Assembly: GCA_017959225.1 (NCBI GenBank)
Contig: JAGDBD010000033.1
Span: 1 to 41,624, forward strand
Length of the DNA stretch: 41,624 bases
DNA from: Fibrobacter sp.
Lineage (GTDB): Bacteria > Fibrobacterota > Fibrobacteria > Fibrobacterales > Fibrobacteraceae
Reading direction: 5' to 3'
The translations under genes and the position numbers were made by a program. The first letter of the stretch is position 1; every line of letters begins with the position of its first letter. Shown here in pieces: positions 1-11,907 of the stretch. Below the pieces are notes generated by a model. It searched no databases. It had not been told where the DNA came from and worked only from the letters and a program-made list of their open reading frames with translations.

Positions 1-439
1 CACCGGAGAGCTGTGCCGGGTAATGATCGGCTCTGTCGGAAAGCCCGACGCGCTTCAGAAGCTCTTTTGCTTTTTCTTCGGCTTCGGATTTGGTGAATAG
101 TCCAAGTTTTGCCGGTGCGAACATGATGTTTTTGATGGCGGTCATGTTCTTGAACAGGTTGAACTGTTGAAATACCATTCCCACGCGCTTGCGAACGTCG
201 GGCTTAGAAACTTTCTTTTGAAGAATGCTTTCCCCGTCGAGAAAAATGTCTCCACTGGTGGGCTTTTCAAGAAGGTTTAGCTGCCGAAGAAATGTGGATT
301 TTCCGCAGCCCGAAGGCCCGATGATCGCGATGACGTCTCCCTTATGAACGTCCAAGGAAATATTTTTGAGGATCTGCTTTTCGCCGTATGATTTGCAAAG
401 GTTCTTGACCTGAATCAAAATTTCACCATTAGCGTTCAT
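1..439 (-). CDS. Amino-acid ABC transporter ATP-binding protein (3' end outside window)
   Basis: This is the ATPase of a polar amino-acid uptake ABC transporter (GlnQ/HisP type), which powers import from the cytoplasmic face. Translation from the ATG at 439 gives 146 residues before the window ends. Visible motifs are Walker A (GPSGCGKST, about residues 42-50), a Q-loop region (FQQFNLF) and the start of the ABC signature (QLSG) at the edge. The start overlaps the last 11 bases of the upstream permease gene, so the two are probably translationally coupled and form one transporter. The missing C-terminal half should hold Walker B and the H-loop. Substrate is inferred only from the partner's SBP_bac_3-like lobes. 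Confidence 0.9.
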   Translation of the reverse strand, partial: MNANGEILIQVKNLCKSYGEKQILKNISLDVHKGDVIAIIGPSGCGKSTFLRQLNLLEKPTSGDIFLDGESILQKKVSKPDVRKRVGMVFQQFNLFKNMTAIKNIMFAPAKLGLFTKSEAEEKAKELLKRVGLSDRADHYPAQLSG

Positions 440-1922
440 TCTTCTTCATCCTCTTTTCAAGCTTGGAAACGACGGTGGAAAGTCCTGCCACCAGTACAAA
501 GTAGATCGCGGCGACGGCAAGGAGGGGGAGCATGGCTTCGTATGTCATGCTGCGGATGATGTCACCTCCGCGGGTTAAGTCGGTAAGACCGATGTAACCG
601 ACGATGGAAGTTTCCTTGATGAGCGAAATGAATTCGTTTGTAAGGGCTGGCATGGAATTTTTAAAAGCCTGAGGGTAGACTACGTAGAGAAGCACCGTGC
701 GGAAGCGGAGTCCAAGGCTTCGGCCCGCTTCGATTTGTCCAGGATCGACGCCTTTGATACCGCTGCGGATGATTTCTGAAACGTAAGCGCCGGAGTTCAG
801 TCCGAATGCGATGATCGCCACCAGGATTTTGTTGATGTTCACCGAAGAAAATACAACGTAATAGATGATCAAAAGTTGGACCATCATCGGGGTTCCGCGG
901 ATCACAGCCAGATAGGCTTTGCCGATGGCGTTCGGGATTTTATAACTGCCGTTGAACTCGTTGTTGATGCGGAACATGGCGATCAAAAATCCGATGAAAA
1001 TACCGAGGATCGCTGCGAAGAAAGAAATGAGAAGCGTGTTGCCGAGGCCCTGCAAGATGAATTTCCAACGGGCATCTTTAATGAAGTTTTTATAGAAATG
1101 TTCGGCAAAACTTTCGTCGAGTTCTTCGTTTGTGCCACCGCGGACAACTACGACGACTTTAGAAAGGGTGTAGTTGTCTGTAAAATGGATGGATTTTTTG
1201 CGTTCTTCGGTAACGGAAAATCCGGCAAATCCCATGTCGGCTTTGCCCGATGCCACGGCGTTGATGATGGCGTCAAATTCGATGTCTTGAATTTCAAGAG
1301 TGCGACCAAGATAATCGGCGATATACTTGCAAATGTCGATGTCGAGTCCTACGATTTGATCACCTTCGTGGTATTCGTATGGCGGAAACTGTGCATTGGT
1401 CGCAAGGACGATTTTGGGGGCGTCTTTGACTTTTTGGGTGTACTGGAAGTCGCTTGTGCGGTAGATGTAACGGTTAAAAATCGAGTCGTAAATACCGTTT
1501 GCCTTCATTTCGCGGATGGCGAGATTGACGCTATCGAGAAGGCTTTGGTTGCCTTTGGCGATGACTCCTGCATAAGCTTCTTCTACAAAAACTTCATCGA
1601 GGATGCGGAGAGAAGGGTTTTGCTGCACAAAGGCGCTTGCCGGTTTGTCGTCGCTCATGACGGCGTCGATTTTTCCCTGGAGAAGGGCCTGGATAGCATC
1701 AGCGAGCTTGGTGTAACGTTCCACTTCAATTTTTGCGGTGTCTCCGCCGTATTCCGAAGCGTAAATGTCTGCGGTGTTGCCGATTTGGACTCCGACTTTT
1801 TTATGTCCTAGGTCCTGAATGGAAAATACGCGGTTTTCGAGGACGGAATCTTGACTTTCGCAAGCGGTCAGCGCAAGGGAAAGTACCAAGGTTGAAATCA
1901 GTAGAAGTGTGTTCCGGATCAT
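429..1922 (-). CDS. Fused substrate-binding protein / permease of amino-acid ABC transporter
   Basis: A 497-residue protein joining periplasmic solute capture to the membrane channel of a polar amino-acid ABC importer. It begins with a lipoprotein signal (lipobox LTAC, about residues 18-21). Residues about 33-150 resemble the second lobe of SBP_bac_3 proteins (KKVGVQIGNTADIY, then GKIDAVMSD). Residues about 168-265 resemble the first lobe (VLATNAQFPPYEY, GLDIDICKYIADYLG, TEERKKSIHFTDNY), so the lobe order is swapped. From about residue 285 a HisM/GlnP-type permease follows, with the cytoplasmic EAA loop (EAGRSLGL, then SIVGYIG). It is upstream of and overlaps the ATPase gene. No strong ribosome site is visible before the ATG. 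The family assignment is firm; the exact amino acid is unknown. Confidence 0.88.
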   Translation of the reverse strand: MIRNTLLLISTLVLSLALTACESQDSVLENRVFSIQDLGHKKVGVQIGNTADIYASEYGGDTAKIEVERYTKLADAIQALLQGKIDAVMSDDKPASAFVQQNPSLRILDEVFVEEAYAGVIAKGNQSLLDSVNLAIREMKANGIYDSIFNRYIYRTSDFQYTQKVKDAPKIVLATNAQFPPYEYHEGDQIVGLDIDICKYIADYLGRTLEIQDIEFDAIINAVASGKADMGFAGFSVTEERKKSIHFTDNYTLSKVVVVVRGGTNEELDESFAEHFYKNFIKDARWKFILQGLGNTLLISFFAAILGIFIGFLIAMFRINNEFNGSYKIPNAIGKAYLAVIRGTPMMVQLLIIYYVVFSSVNINKILVAIIAFGLNSGAYVSEIIRSGIKGVDPGQIEAGRSLGLRFRTVLLYVVYPQAFKNSMPALTNEFISLIKETSIVGYIGLTDLTRGGDIIRSMTYEAMLPLLAVAAIYFVLVAGLSTVVSKLEKRMKKNER

Positions 1923-2059
1923 CTGTTTCGATTTGTTTAAGGGGTTCTACCGCAAATTTAGTTTATATTTAACGGTGGATTTGAAAATGCGCCGGTGAAA
2001 ACGTAAAAGCTCGTTTAGTTTACGATTTTTGCAGAGAACGTTTGAAAAAAGAGGTGAAA

Positions 2060-2350
2060 ATGAAATTGCGCAAGATTCTTTTGGGAGCGACCCTTTTACT
2101 TGCCCTCGGTTCGGTAAGCTATGGGGCAACGGCAAGCGAAACGGTGGACAAAGCGGCTGCCGGTACGGAAAAGGGCATTAAAAAAGGCGCTGCCGGTACA
2201 GAAAAAGGCGTGAAAAAGGGCGCTGCTGGAGCCGAAAAGGGTATTAAAAAAGGTGCTGCCGGAGCTGAAAAAGGCATTACCAAAGCTGCGGAAGGTACCG
2301 AAAAAGGCCTGACTAAAGCGGCTAATGCCGTTTCGAACTTTTTCAAGTAA
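2060..2350 (+). CDS. Small secreted protein of tandem 11-residue repeats
   Basis: A 96-residue protein with a clear signal peptide (MKLRKILLGATLLLALG, likely cut near SYG-A at 22-23). The rest is five perfect-length 11-residue repeats (residues 32-86, consensus [AG]AAG[TA]EKG[IVL]KK) and a short tail ending NFFK. The ATG at 2060 is preferred over a TTG 18 bases upstream because GAGG sits 5-8 bases before it. The Lys/Glu/Gly/Ala repeat has the 11-residue period seen in amphipathic helices that lie on membranes (apolipoprotein, synuclein and group-3 LEA repeats). That comparison is by pattern only. I do not recognise a named family. It is probably periplasmic or envelope-associated, and stands alone between the ABC operon and the secreted HExxH protein. 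Confidence 0.75.
   Translation: MKLRKILLGATLLLALGSVSYGATASETVDKAAAGTEKGIKKGAAGTEKGVKKGAAGAEKGIKKGAAGAEKGITKAAEGTEKGLTKAANAVSNFFK
2153..2317 (+). repeat. Five tandem 33-bp coding repeats
   Basis: Five contiguous 33-base units encode the 11-residue repeats of the small secreted protein. Units share a core like GGTACGGAAAAGGGC but differ at synonymous and a few non-synonymous positions, so they are diverged rather than freshly duplicated. They lie wholly within the coding frame, with no spacers, which rules out a CRISPR-like array. Confidence 0.85.
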
Positions 2351-2360
2351 AACGTGAAAT

Positions 2361-2378
2361 CGGCTAGGCCTAAAGCCG
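2361..2378 (+). terminator. Weak hairpin after the 11-mer repeat gene
   Basis: CGGCT (2361-2365) can pair with AGCCG (2374-2378) 10 bases after the stop codon, followed by a short TT and later T-rich sequence. The stem has only five pairs, so this is a weak candidate for an intrinsic terminator. Confidence 0.25.
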
Positions 2379-2466
2379 TTTAACACGTTTTCAACACATT
2401 TTTTTGTGAGCGATCTGAATTTTTACGCCCATTCCAGAATATTTTAGTTCAAAAAGGAGATGGGTT

Positions 2467-4737
2467 GTGAATAAGCTCTTGTTGTCTACGGCTTTAGTCA
2501 CTTTGGGTGTCGGCTCTGCTTCGGCGGTAACTTGGAATCCGGTTTGCACGTCGAAAGGTCATACGTTGATCGCGTCTTCGGATCATTTTGAAATCTGTAA
2601 AAAGGCGACTTTTGACGACGGTTCTGCAAATAACGTAAGTGTTTCTGCAAGCGATGCGGAAGCGGCTCTTCAAACTCTCGAAAACATCTTTATCGTTTAC
2701 CACGATTCCTTAAAATGGATGCTTCCGCAGCCGAGTTCGGCAGATGTTAAATACAAAAGTGTCGCCTATATTTTCGAAAATTCAAAAATGGCAGCCCTTT
2801 ACGGCGGATCGAATGCGGAAGCCTGCATGAATGGGGAATGCTCCCCGGGACTTTGGCTTGGTAACGGATCCTTGTCGGATACATGGGGACTTGCGCATGA
2901 ATATGCCCACGGGATGCAGGGAATCGCAGGATGGCTTGGCAACAATTCCCATACCGGCTGGATTGCGGAATCCCATGCGAACTGGATGGCGCACCAGGTC
3001 TATTCGACAGATGCGCATTATTGCTCCGAAGCTCTGATTAATTTCCCATATCTGTATTACGGATCCACGAGAGATCGTTATTGCAACTGGCAGTTCATGG
3101 AACATTTGAAGGAAGAATTCGGCGGTGGATTTGCTGGTGCTATGGAATTCAACCGGATTTGGACGGAATCCGTCGGAGACGATGGGACTTCTGCCCGTAT
3201 GACGCAGACGCCGTTTACCGCAATGATGATGGTTTTTGACTGGAGTCTCGATTCTTTGAATAAGCAGTTCGGAAAGTTCGCCATGAAAAATGCGACTTTG
3301 GAATATGAATCGAAGAAGAAGGTTCTTTACAAGCAAACCTGGGGCGATTATGAATTCGAAACTCGCCGATCTACAGGATGGGGCGATATTTACCGCAGAC
3401 ATCCGCGGGTGACCATGTTGAACGTGCTGGATTCGGCAAATAACCGTTACATTTCGCCGAGCTATTGGGCACCGCAGCGTTTTGGCTATAACCTGGTACG
3501 CATTTACCCGGATTCGGCGGGGAAGGTGACCGTCAAATTCCGCGGCATTGTGCAGCATGAAAAAGTGGTGAACGGTTACACCTGCTTTGGAGACAACACG
3601 GATTATTACGATAAGGTTTACAAGTGGTGCAACTATTCGCCGGATACCATTCCGGAGGCGGCTAGCCAGTGGGCTTTTGGACTTGTTGCCGAAGGTTCGG
3701 ACGGCACTCCCCGCTATAGCGAAATGCTGCTTGATACCGCCGGAAATATTTCCATCAATATGCAAAGTACGGACAAGGCTCTTTGGCTTGCTGTAACGGC
3801 TGCGCCTTCGGAAATGCACACGATTCTTTGGGATCAGTTCTATTACAGCATTTACCGTTACCCTTATATGATTGAAGTGGTGAACGGTAAACCGGAAGGC
3901 TTTGAAGAAAACGCATGGACTCCGAGCAATACTGCCAATTATTCTAGGCATGCAAACGGTGGCGGTTGGGTAAGCAAAAGCGCAAGCGTCGCATCTTCGG
4001 TTTACGTAGGTCCGAATGCCGTGGTGAACGGCGGAACGGTCAGCGGAGACGTGCGGATCGAAGACTTTGCTGTGGTAAATGGCGGAACGATCAGCGGTAA
4101 CGCGATTCTTCGTGGACGTGCTTTGGTAACGAATGGCACCATCAGCGACAATGCAATCCTTGAAGAAGATGCGTGGCTTGTCAGCGGAAAAATTTCCGAC
4201 AATGCGAAAGTGGGAGCGCTTTCGATTATTGTGAACAGTACCATTAGCGGAAGCGCTGAAATTTATGGTGTAATGTGGGCTGTTGCCGACAAAACGGTGA
4301 CCGGAACGGCACAGTTGCGAGGCGATTTGGAAAATAACTTTACGCAGACGATTTCCAAGGGCGTATTTTACGGCATGGTCGATGACGGAATGCTAAGTAA
4401 CGAAAATTACGGTGCAAATCGTACGGAAGCGATGACGGAAGCCACGGCGAGCATTGAAAATGCCACATGGTATGAAATCGAAGACAAGGTGGATTTGAAG
4501 AAGATTCCTTCGGTTGCGGAAAAACTTTCCGTGGCAAAAGTCGGTGAAAATCTTTACGTGAAGGTTCCGAATGCGGTGAATCAGCTGTACGTGCTAGATG
4601 TGCACGGTAAGGTGCTTTATGTAAAATCGGTGGCCGCTCGTGAAGCGAATGTGAACCTGCATGGCTTTGCGAAGGGGAACTACATTTTGATGGTGAAGTC
4701 TCCTGTAGGAATCCAGAGCGTACGATTTGCAAAATAG
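2467..4737 (+). CDS. Secreted HExxH metallopeptidase-like protein with beta-helix repeats and sorting-like C-terminus
   Basis: A 756-residue secreted protein starting at GTG 2467, chosen for its AAAGGAGA ribosome site. Residues 1-20 are a signal peptide. HEYAH at 144-148 followed by AESHANWM (E168) fits a gluzincin zinc site (HExxH plus a downstream Glu); the region resembles the DUF6055 group as I remember it. Residues about 500-620 hold repeating hexapeptide-like units (NAVVNGGTVSGD, ISGNAILRG, ISDNAKVG) suggestive of a left-handed beta helix. The last ~60 residues (VKVPNAVNQLYVLDVHGKV ... GNYILMVKS ... VRFAK) look like a type IX secretion C-terminal sorting domain. It is probably delivered to the cell surface or medium. 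Peptidase activity and target are inferred; the zinc site could also be structural. Confidence 0.75.
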   Translation: MNKLLLSTALVTLGVGSASAVTWNPVCTSKGHTLIASSDHFEICKKATFDDGSANNVSVSASDAEAALQTLENIFIVYHDSLKWMLPQPSSADVKYKSVAYIFENSKMAALYGGSNAEACMNGECSPGLWLGNGSLSDTWGLAHEYAHGMQGIAGWLGNNSHTGWIAESHANWMAHQVYSTDAHYCSEALINFPYLYYGSTRDRYCNWQFMEHLKEEFGGGFAGAMEFNRIWTESVGDDGTSARMTQTPFTAMMMVFDWSLDSLNKQFGKFAMKNATLEYESKKKVLYKQTWGDYEFETRRSTGWGDIYRRHPRVTMLNVLDSANNRYISPSYWAPQRFGYNLVRIYPDSAGKVTVKFRGIVQHEKVVNGYTCFGDNTDYYDKVYKWCNYSPDTIPEAASQWAFGLVAEGSDGTPRYSEMLLDTAGNISINMQSTDKALWLAVTAAPSEMHTILWDQFYYSIYRYPYMIEVVNGKPEGFEENAWTPSNTANYSRHANGGGWVSKSASVASSVYVGPNAVVNGGTVSGDVRIEDFAVVNGGTISGNAILRGRALVTNGTISDNAILEEDAWLVSGKISDNAKVGALSIIVNSTISGSAEIYGVMWAVADKTVTGTAQLRGDLENNFTQTISKGVFYGMVDDGMLSNENYGANRTEAMTEATASIENATWYEIEDKVDLKKIPSVAEKLSVAKVGENLYVKVPNAVNQLYVLDVHGKVLYVKSVAAREANVNLHGFAKGNYILMVKSPVGIQSVRFAK

Positions 4738-4784
4738 ACGGTTCGAACCCCGTGGACGTTCCATGTTGGAATAAAGCGGGGGGC

Positions 4785-4813
4785 TTGAAGTCTTTTCAAA
4801 AATTTCATAAATT
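4785..4813 (+). promoter_or_regulatory. Promoter of ssrA
   Basis: A -35-like TTGAAG (4785-4790) and -10-like TAAATT (4808-4813) are separated by 17 bases, placing the transcription start about 10 bases before the mature tmRNA 5' end at 4830. The tRNA-Lys gene has the same TAAATT hexamer and spacing, which supports the call. Confidence 0.6.
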
Positions 4814-4829
4814 AGGCGTGTAATTCTGC

Positions 4830-5184
4830 GGGGGTGCTCTGGTTTCGACAGGGCTGCTGAAGCGTGAGTTGCGTGCCGAGGGTCTGGCTGGCCTCGTAAA
4901 AAAGCCGGAAAACAATAAGTGCTAACGAAGATTACGCACTCGCTGCTTAATTTATAGCAACGCTGGAACTTAAGTCCCTCCCACGGGCTTGAGATCTCCA
5001 GTCGCAATGTGGGATAGGATGTCATCATGTTCTGGGGTGATGTCCGAAATTTTACAGGACTGGCTGGAACTTGCGCCGACCTTCTTGGGCGTGAGGACCG
5101 GCGAGATCTTAAATACGAAGGGAACGCACGTAGGAATGAACGGGGACGTGGTTTTGGACAGGAGTTCGACTCTCCTCACCTCCA
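4830..5184 (+). ncRNA. ssrA: Transfer-messenger RNA (tmRNA)
   Basis: tmRNA rescues stalled ribosomes and tags the unfinished protein for proteolysis. The 5' end GGGGGTGCTCTGGTTTCGACAG and the T-arm/acceptor 3' end (GGAGTTCGACTCTCC, CACCTCC) are diagnostic, and 4830-4836 pairs with 5177-5183 to close the tRNA-like domain. The tag reading frame starts at GCT 4921 and reads ANEDYALAA then TAA (4948-4950). The resume site is preceded by ATAAGT. The CCA tail is not encoded (the bases after discriminator A5184 are TCT) and must be added by the CCA enzyme. It has its own promoter and a strong terminator, so it is a one-gene unit. Confidence 0.97.
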
Positions 5185-5190
5185 TCTTCA

Positions 5191-5218
5191 AAACGGTCGC
5201 TCAATGGAGCGACCGTTT
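5191..5218. terminator. Terminator hairpin between ssrA and trpCF
   Basis: AAACGGTCGCTC (5191-5202) and GAGCGACCGTTT (5207-5218) form a perfect 12-bp stem with an AATG loop. It lies 6 bases after tmRNA on the plus strand and 18 bases beyond the stop of the convergent trpCF gene, so it can serve both. The outer A-T pairs supply short T runs on each side. Confidence 0.8.
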
Positions 5219-5236
5219 CGCATATTAAACGGACAT

Positions 5237-6712
5237 TTAACGGACGGCTTTAAAGAATGCGCGGAGTTTTTCGGCGCTTTTTTTGCCGTGGGAAGCTTCG
5301 AGAGAAGTGGAAAGGTCCACCAGTTCCGGTTCAAAGCGGGCAACGATTTCGGAAATGTTTTCGCTTGAAATTCCGCCGGCCATCCAAAGCGGTTCTTTGG
5401 CACGTACAGCGTCTAAAAGGGAGTCGTCGATGCGTTTACCGGTTCCGCCGACGACATCGGGCACGTAGGCGTCCACGAGTGTTCGGGGAAGGCTGTGTTT
5501 GGAATTTGCAATCAACGATTCCGCTTCGGCTTGTGATTTTAACCGGACTGCTGCATAGTAACCGAAGTTTGCATTTTCCATTTCGGAAGGAATCGATACT
5601 CCGTGGAACTGGATAGCGTCTAAAACGCCTTCCTTTGCAAGAGCGAATGCAGTCTTTTCTTCGGCTGTACCGCGGTCAGCGACAACGCCTACGCAGAGAG
5701 GCGCTTTGTCTTTGAACTGTTCTTTTAAACGGCTCACGATGCGACGGGTGTCCGCTTCGTTTGTTTTCCGCGGACTGGGATTGTAAAACATGAATCCCAA
5801 CATGTCTGCTCCGAGTTCCGTGGCAAGGACAGCATCTTCTTCGTTGGTGATGCCGCAAATTTTAACGAGGGGCTTGCCTGGGAAGTTCTTCCGGACTTCT
5901 TCACGCTTTTCTGCGAAAGTCTTCCAAAATTTTCCGTAGCCGTCTTGGGATGCGCCGAGGAAAGCGCTGACGAGATTCTTTGCGGAATCTGGCGATTTTG
6001 CCGCCGCTTCACCGATTAAGATGCCTTCAAAGCCCAAGCGGCGGGCGAAAGCGGCGTCGCTCGGTTCTTTGACGCCGCTTTCGAAAACGGCGCGAGGTCC
6101 CAGCTCTTTGCGGAATGCTGCCGGGATCAGCGGATCGATGTGGAAGTTTCTTAAGTCGCGGGCGTTCACGCCGGCGACGCATTCCCCGTCTTTTTGCACG
6201 AGCTTCAGCTTGCGAATGTCGTCTTCGGTTCGGACTTCCACAAATGGCGTCATTCCCAGTTCCCTTGCGCGGTTCGCCATGGCGCACAATGTGGAATCGT
6301 CCAGGATTCGGGCGATCAAAAGAACTGCGTCCGCTCCAAAATCGTATGCCACATCGACTTCTTCCGGGTAAAGTAAAAAGTCCTTTCGCAGAATGGCGCA
6401 GTTTGGAGCAGCTTCCGCGACTTTTAAAATGTCGGAGAGAGTGCCGTTGAAATAATTGGTTTCCGTGAGAACGGAAATGGCGCTTGTACCAGCTTCTGCA
6501 TATTTGCGGGCGGTTTCTACCGGGTCAAGGCCCATGGCAATGTTCCCTTTGGACGGGGAAGATCGTTTGACTTCGAGGATCGTACCCGGTTTGGCAATAA
6601 AGGGGTGCAGCGGGCGAGTGCGCTTGGGACGTTCAAATCCAAAGCAGATTCCCAGACGTTCGATGTCGGCTTTGCGTTTGGCAACGATTTCGGCAAGAAT
6701 GTCTCGACTCAT
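5237..6712 (-). CDS. trpCF: Bifunctional indole-3-glycerol-phosphate synthase / phosphoribosylanthranilate isomerase
   Basis: This 491-residue enzyme carries out two consecutive steps of tryptophan synthesis: isomerising phosphoribosylanthranilate, then closing the indole ring to indole-3-glycerol phosphate. The N-terminal IGPS barrel (about 1-240) shows EVKRSSPSKG and AEAGTSAISVLTE. The C-terminal PRAI barrel (about 285-491) shows VKICGITNEEDA, the substrate-binding IQFHG, and GGTGKRID near the end. Domain order and length match the fused E. coli-type TrpC. AGAGGA lies six bases before the ATG. No other trp gene is nearby. A terminator hairpin ends only about 17 bases upstream of the start, leaving no clear room for a separate promoter. 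Confidence 0.95.
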   Translation of the reverse strand: MSRDILAEIVAKRKADIERLGICFGFERPKRTRPLHPFIAKPGTILEVKRSSPSKGNIAMGLDPVETARKYAEAGTSAISVLTETNYFNGTLSDILKVAEAAPNCAILRKDFLLYPEEVDVAYDFGADAVLLIARILDDSTLCAMANRARELGMTPFVEVRTEDDIRKLKLVQKDGECVAGVNARDLRNFHIDPLIPAAFRKELGPRAVFESGVKEPSDAAFARRLGFEGILIGEAAAKSPDSAKNLVSAFLGASQDGYGKFWKTFAEKREEVRKNFPGKPLVKICGITNEEDAVLATELGADMLGFMFYNPSPRKTNEADTRRIVSRLKEQFKDKAPLCVGVVADRGTAEEKTAFALAKEGVLDAIQFHGVSIPSEMENANFGYYAAVRLKSQAEAESLIANSKHSLPRTLVDAYVPDVVGGTGKRIDDSLLDAVRAKEPLWMAGGISSENISEIVARFEPELVDLSTSLEASHGKKSAEKLRAFFKAVR

Positions 6713-6728
6713 AGATTCCTCTCAAACA

Positions 6729-6757
6729 AAAAGGCGACCCGAAAGAGTCGCCTTTTT
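6729..6757 (-). terminator. Hairpin between the omega-like gene and trpCF (terminator or attenuator)
   Basis: On the minus strand AAGGCGAC pairs with GTCGCCTT around an 8-base loop (outer bounds 6731-6754) and runs into TTTTTGTTT. It follows the omega-like gene by about 20 bases and precedes trpCF by about 17. It is a good intrinsic terminator; if trpCF lacks its own promoter it would act as a read-through control point. Confidence 0.8.
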
Positions 6758-6776
6758 TTGAAACGTTTTACCAGGC

Positions 6777-7103
6777 TTAAATGCCGAAAGCATCGTTAGC
6801 TGCATCAAGAGCGCTTGCGCTGTCCTGTGCCGGCTTTGCTTCTGCATTGACCTTCTGGATTTCAGCTTCCTTTTCCAATTTGCGAGCTTCTGCTTCTTCC
6901 TTGGAAAGGATGGTGAGCTTATCGCCCTTGAACTTATCCATCGCGATAGTGGTCGGCTTCATCGTAAGAGTGATGTAACCTTCACGAGCTTGATCGTTGA
7001 TGAAACGAGCTTCCTGAGCCATCATGACCACCGCACGGAAAGTGGAACCCTTGCAAGCTTCACTAGCGTAGATGTCGTCAAGGTAAACGCGATGATTAGA
7101 CAT
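6777..7103 (-). CDS. rpoZ: Probable DNA-directed RNA polymerase omega subunit
   Basis: A 108-residue protein that resembles RpoZ, the small subunit that helps assemble and stabilise RNA polymerase. The region FRAVVMMAQEARFIND followed by KPTTIAMDKFKGDKL fits the omega pattern (RA-rich helix with A..RA, then KPT.IAL.EI..GK). The N-terminus is divergent. The C-terminal third is a charged and Ala-rich tail (KEEAEARKLEKEAE) typical of low-complexity omega tails. AAGGTGG sits a few bases before the ATG. The gene lies directly downstream of tRNA-Ser, probably on the same transcript, and ends at a terminator. The family call rests on a short, weakly conserved motif, so another small helical protein is possible. 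Confidence 0.65.
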   Translation of the reverse strand: MSNHRVYLDDIYASEACKGSTFRAVVMMAQEARFINDQAREGYITLTMKPTTIAMDKFKGDKLTILSKEEAEARKLEKEAEIQKVNAEAKPAQDSASALDAANDAFGI

Positions 7104-7126
7104 AAGCCACCTTTAAGGTTTTTTAG

Positions 7127-7211
7127 AAGAGGGAGAGGGATTCGAACCCTCGTTACAATTAAGTAAACACGCTTTCCAAGCGTGCGCCTTCAACCACTCG
7201 GCCATCCCTCC
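7127..7211 (-). tRNA. tRNA-Ser (anticodon GGA)
   Basis: The minus strand folds as a class II tRNA: acceptor GGAGGGA (7205-7211) with TCCCTCT (7128-7134), D arm GCCGAGTGGTTGAAGGC, anticodon stem CACGC/GCGTG with loop TTGGAAA (anticodon GGA), a long variable arm as expected for serine, and T arm GAGGG-TTCGAAT-CCCTC. CCA is not encoded. It reads UCC and UCU. Confidence 0.95.
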
Positions 7212-7226
7212 AAAGGATGCGTGCCA

Positions 7227-7254
7227 AATATAACTAAAATAGGCATTTCGTCAA
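7227..7254 (-). promoter_or_regulatory. Promoter of tRNA-Ser (and likely the omega-like gene)
   Basis: On the minus strand TTGACG (7254-7249) and TATATT (7232-7227) are 16 bases apart, a near-consensus sigma-70-type promoter placing the start about 10 bases before the tRNA. The -35 hexamer lies in the loop and one arm of the hairpin that appears to terminate the upstream oligoendopeptidase gene. Confidence 0.7.
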
Positions 7255-7266
7255 GACGAAATGCCT
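7241..7266 (-). terminator. Terminator of the oligoendopeptidase gene
   Basis: AGGCATTTCGTC (7241-7252) and GACGAAATGCCT (7255-7266) form a perfect 12-bp stem with a two-base loop. On the minus strand it lies about 44 bases after the peptidase stop and runs into ATTTTAGTT. A run of A follows on the plus side. Confidence 0.7.
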
Positions 7267-7309
7267 AAAAAAGTGATTTTTTTTGAAAAAAAACTAAAAA
7301 ATTTGACTT

Positions 7310-11905
<4,596 letters not shown>

Positions 11906-11907
11906 AA

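Noticed and set aside
876..1811. 311-codon plus-strand open frame antisense to the fused transporter gene
   Set aside because: It mirrors the real gene's codon pattern, has no family motif or ribosome site, and the minus-strand product is unmistakable.
2153..2317. 33-bp tandem units considered as a CRISPR array
   Set aside because: Units are contiguous without spacers and stay in a coding frame with a signal peptide.
2782..3951. 389-codon minus-strand open frame inside the HExxH protein gene
   Set aside because: Composition is rich in Arg, His and Ile as expected from an antisense frame; no domain or start signal.
4738..4760. tRNA T-arm-like string GGTTCGAACCCC just after the HExxH gene
   Set aside because: No acceptor, D or anticodon arm around it; not a tRNA or a supported attachment site.
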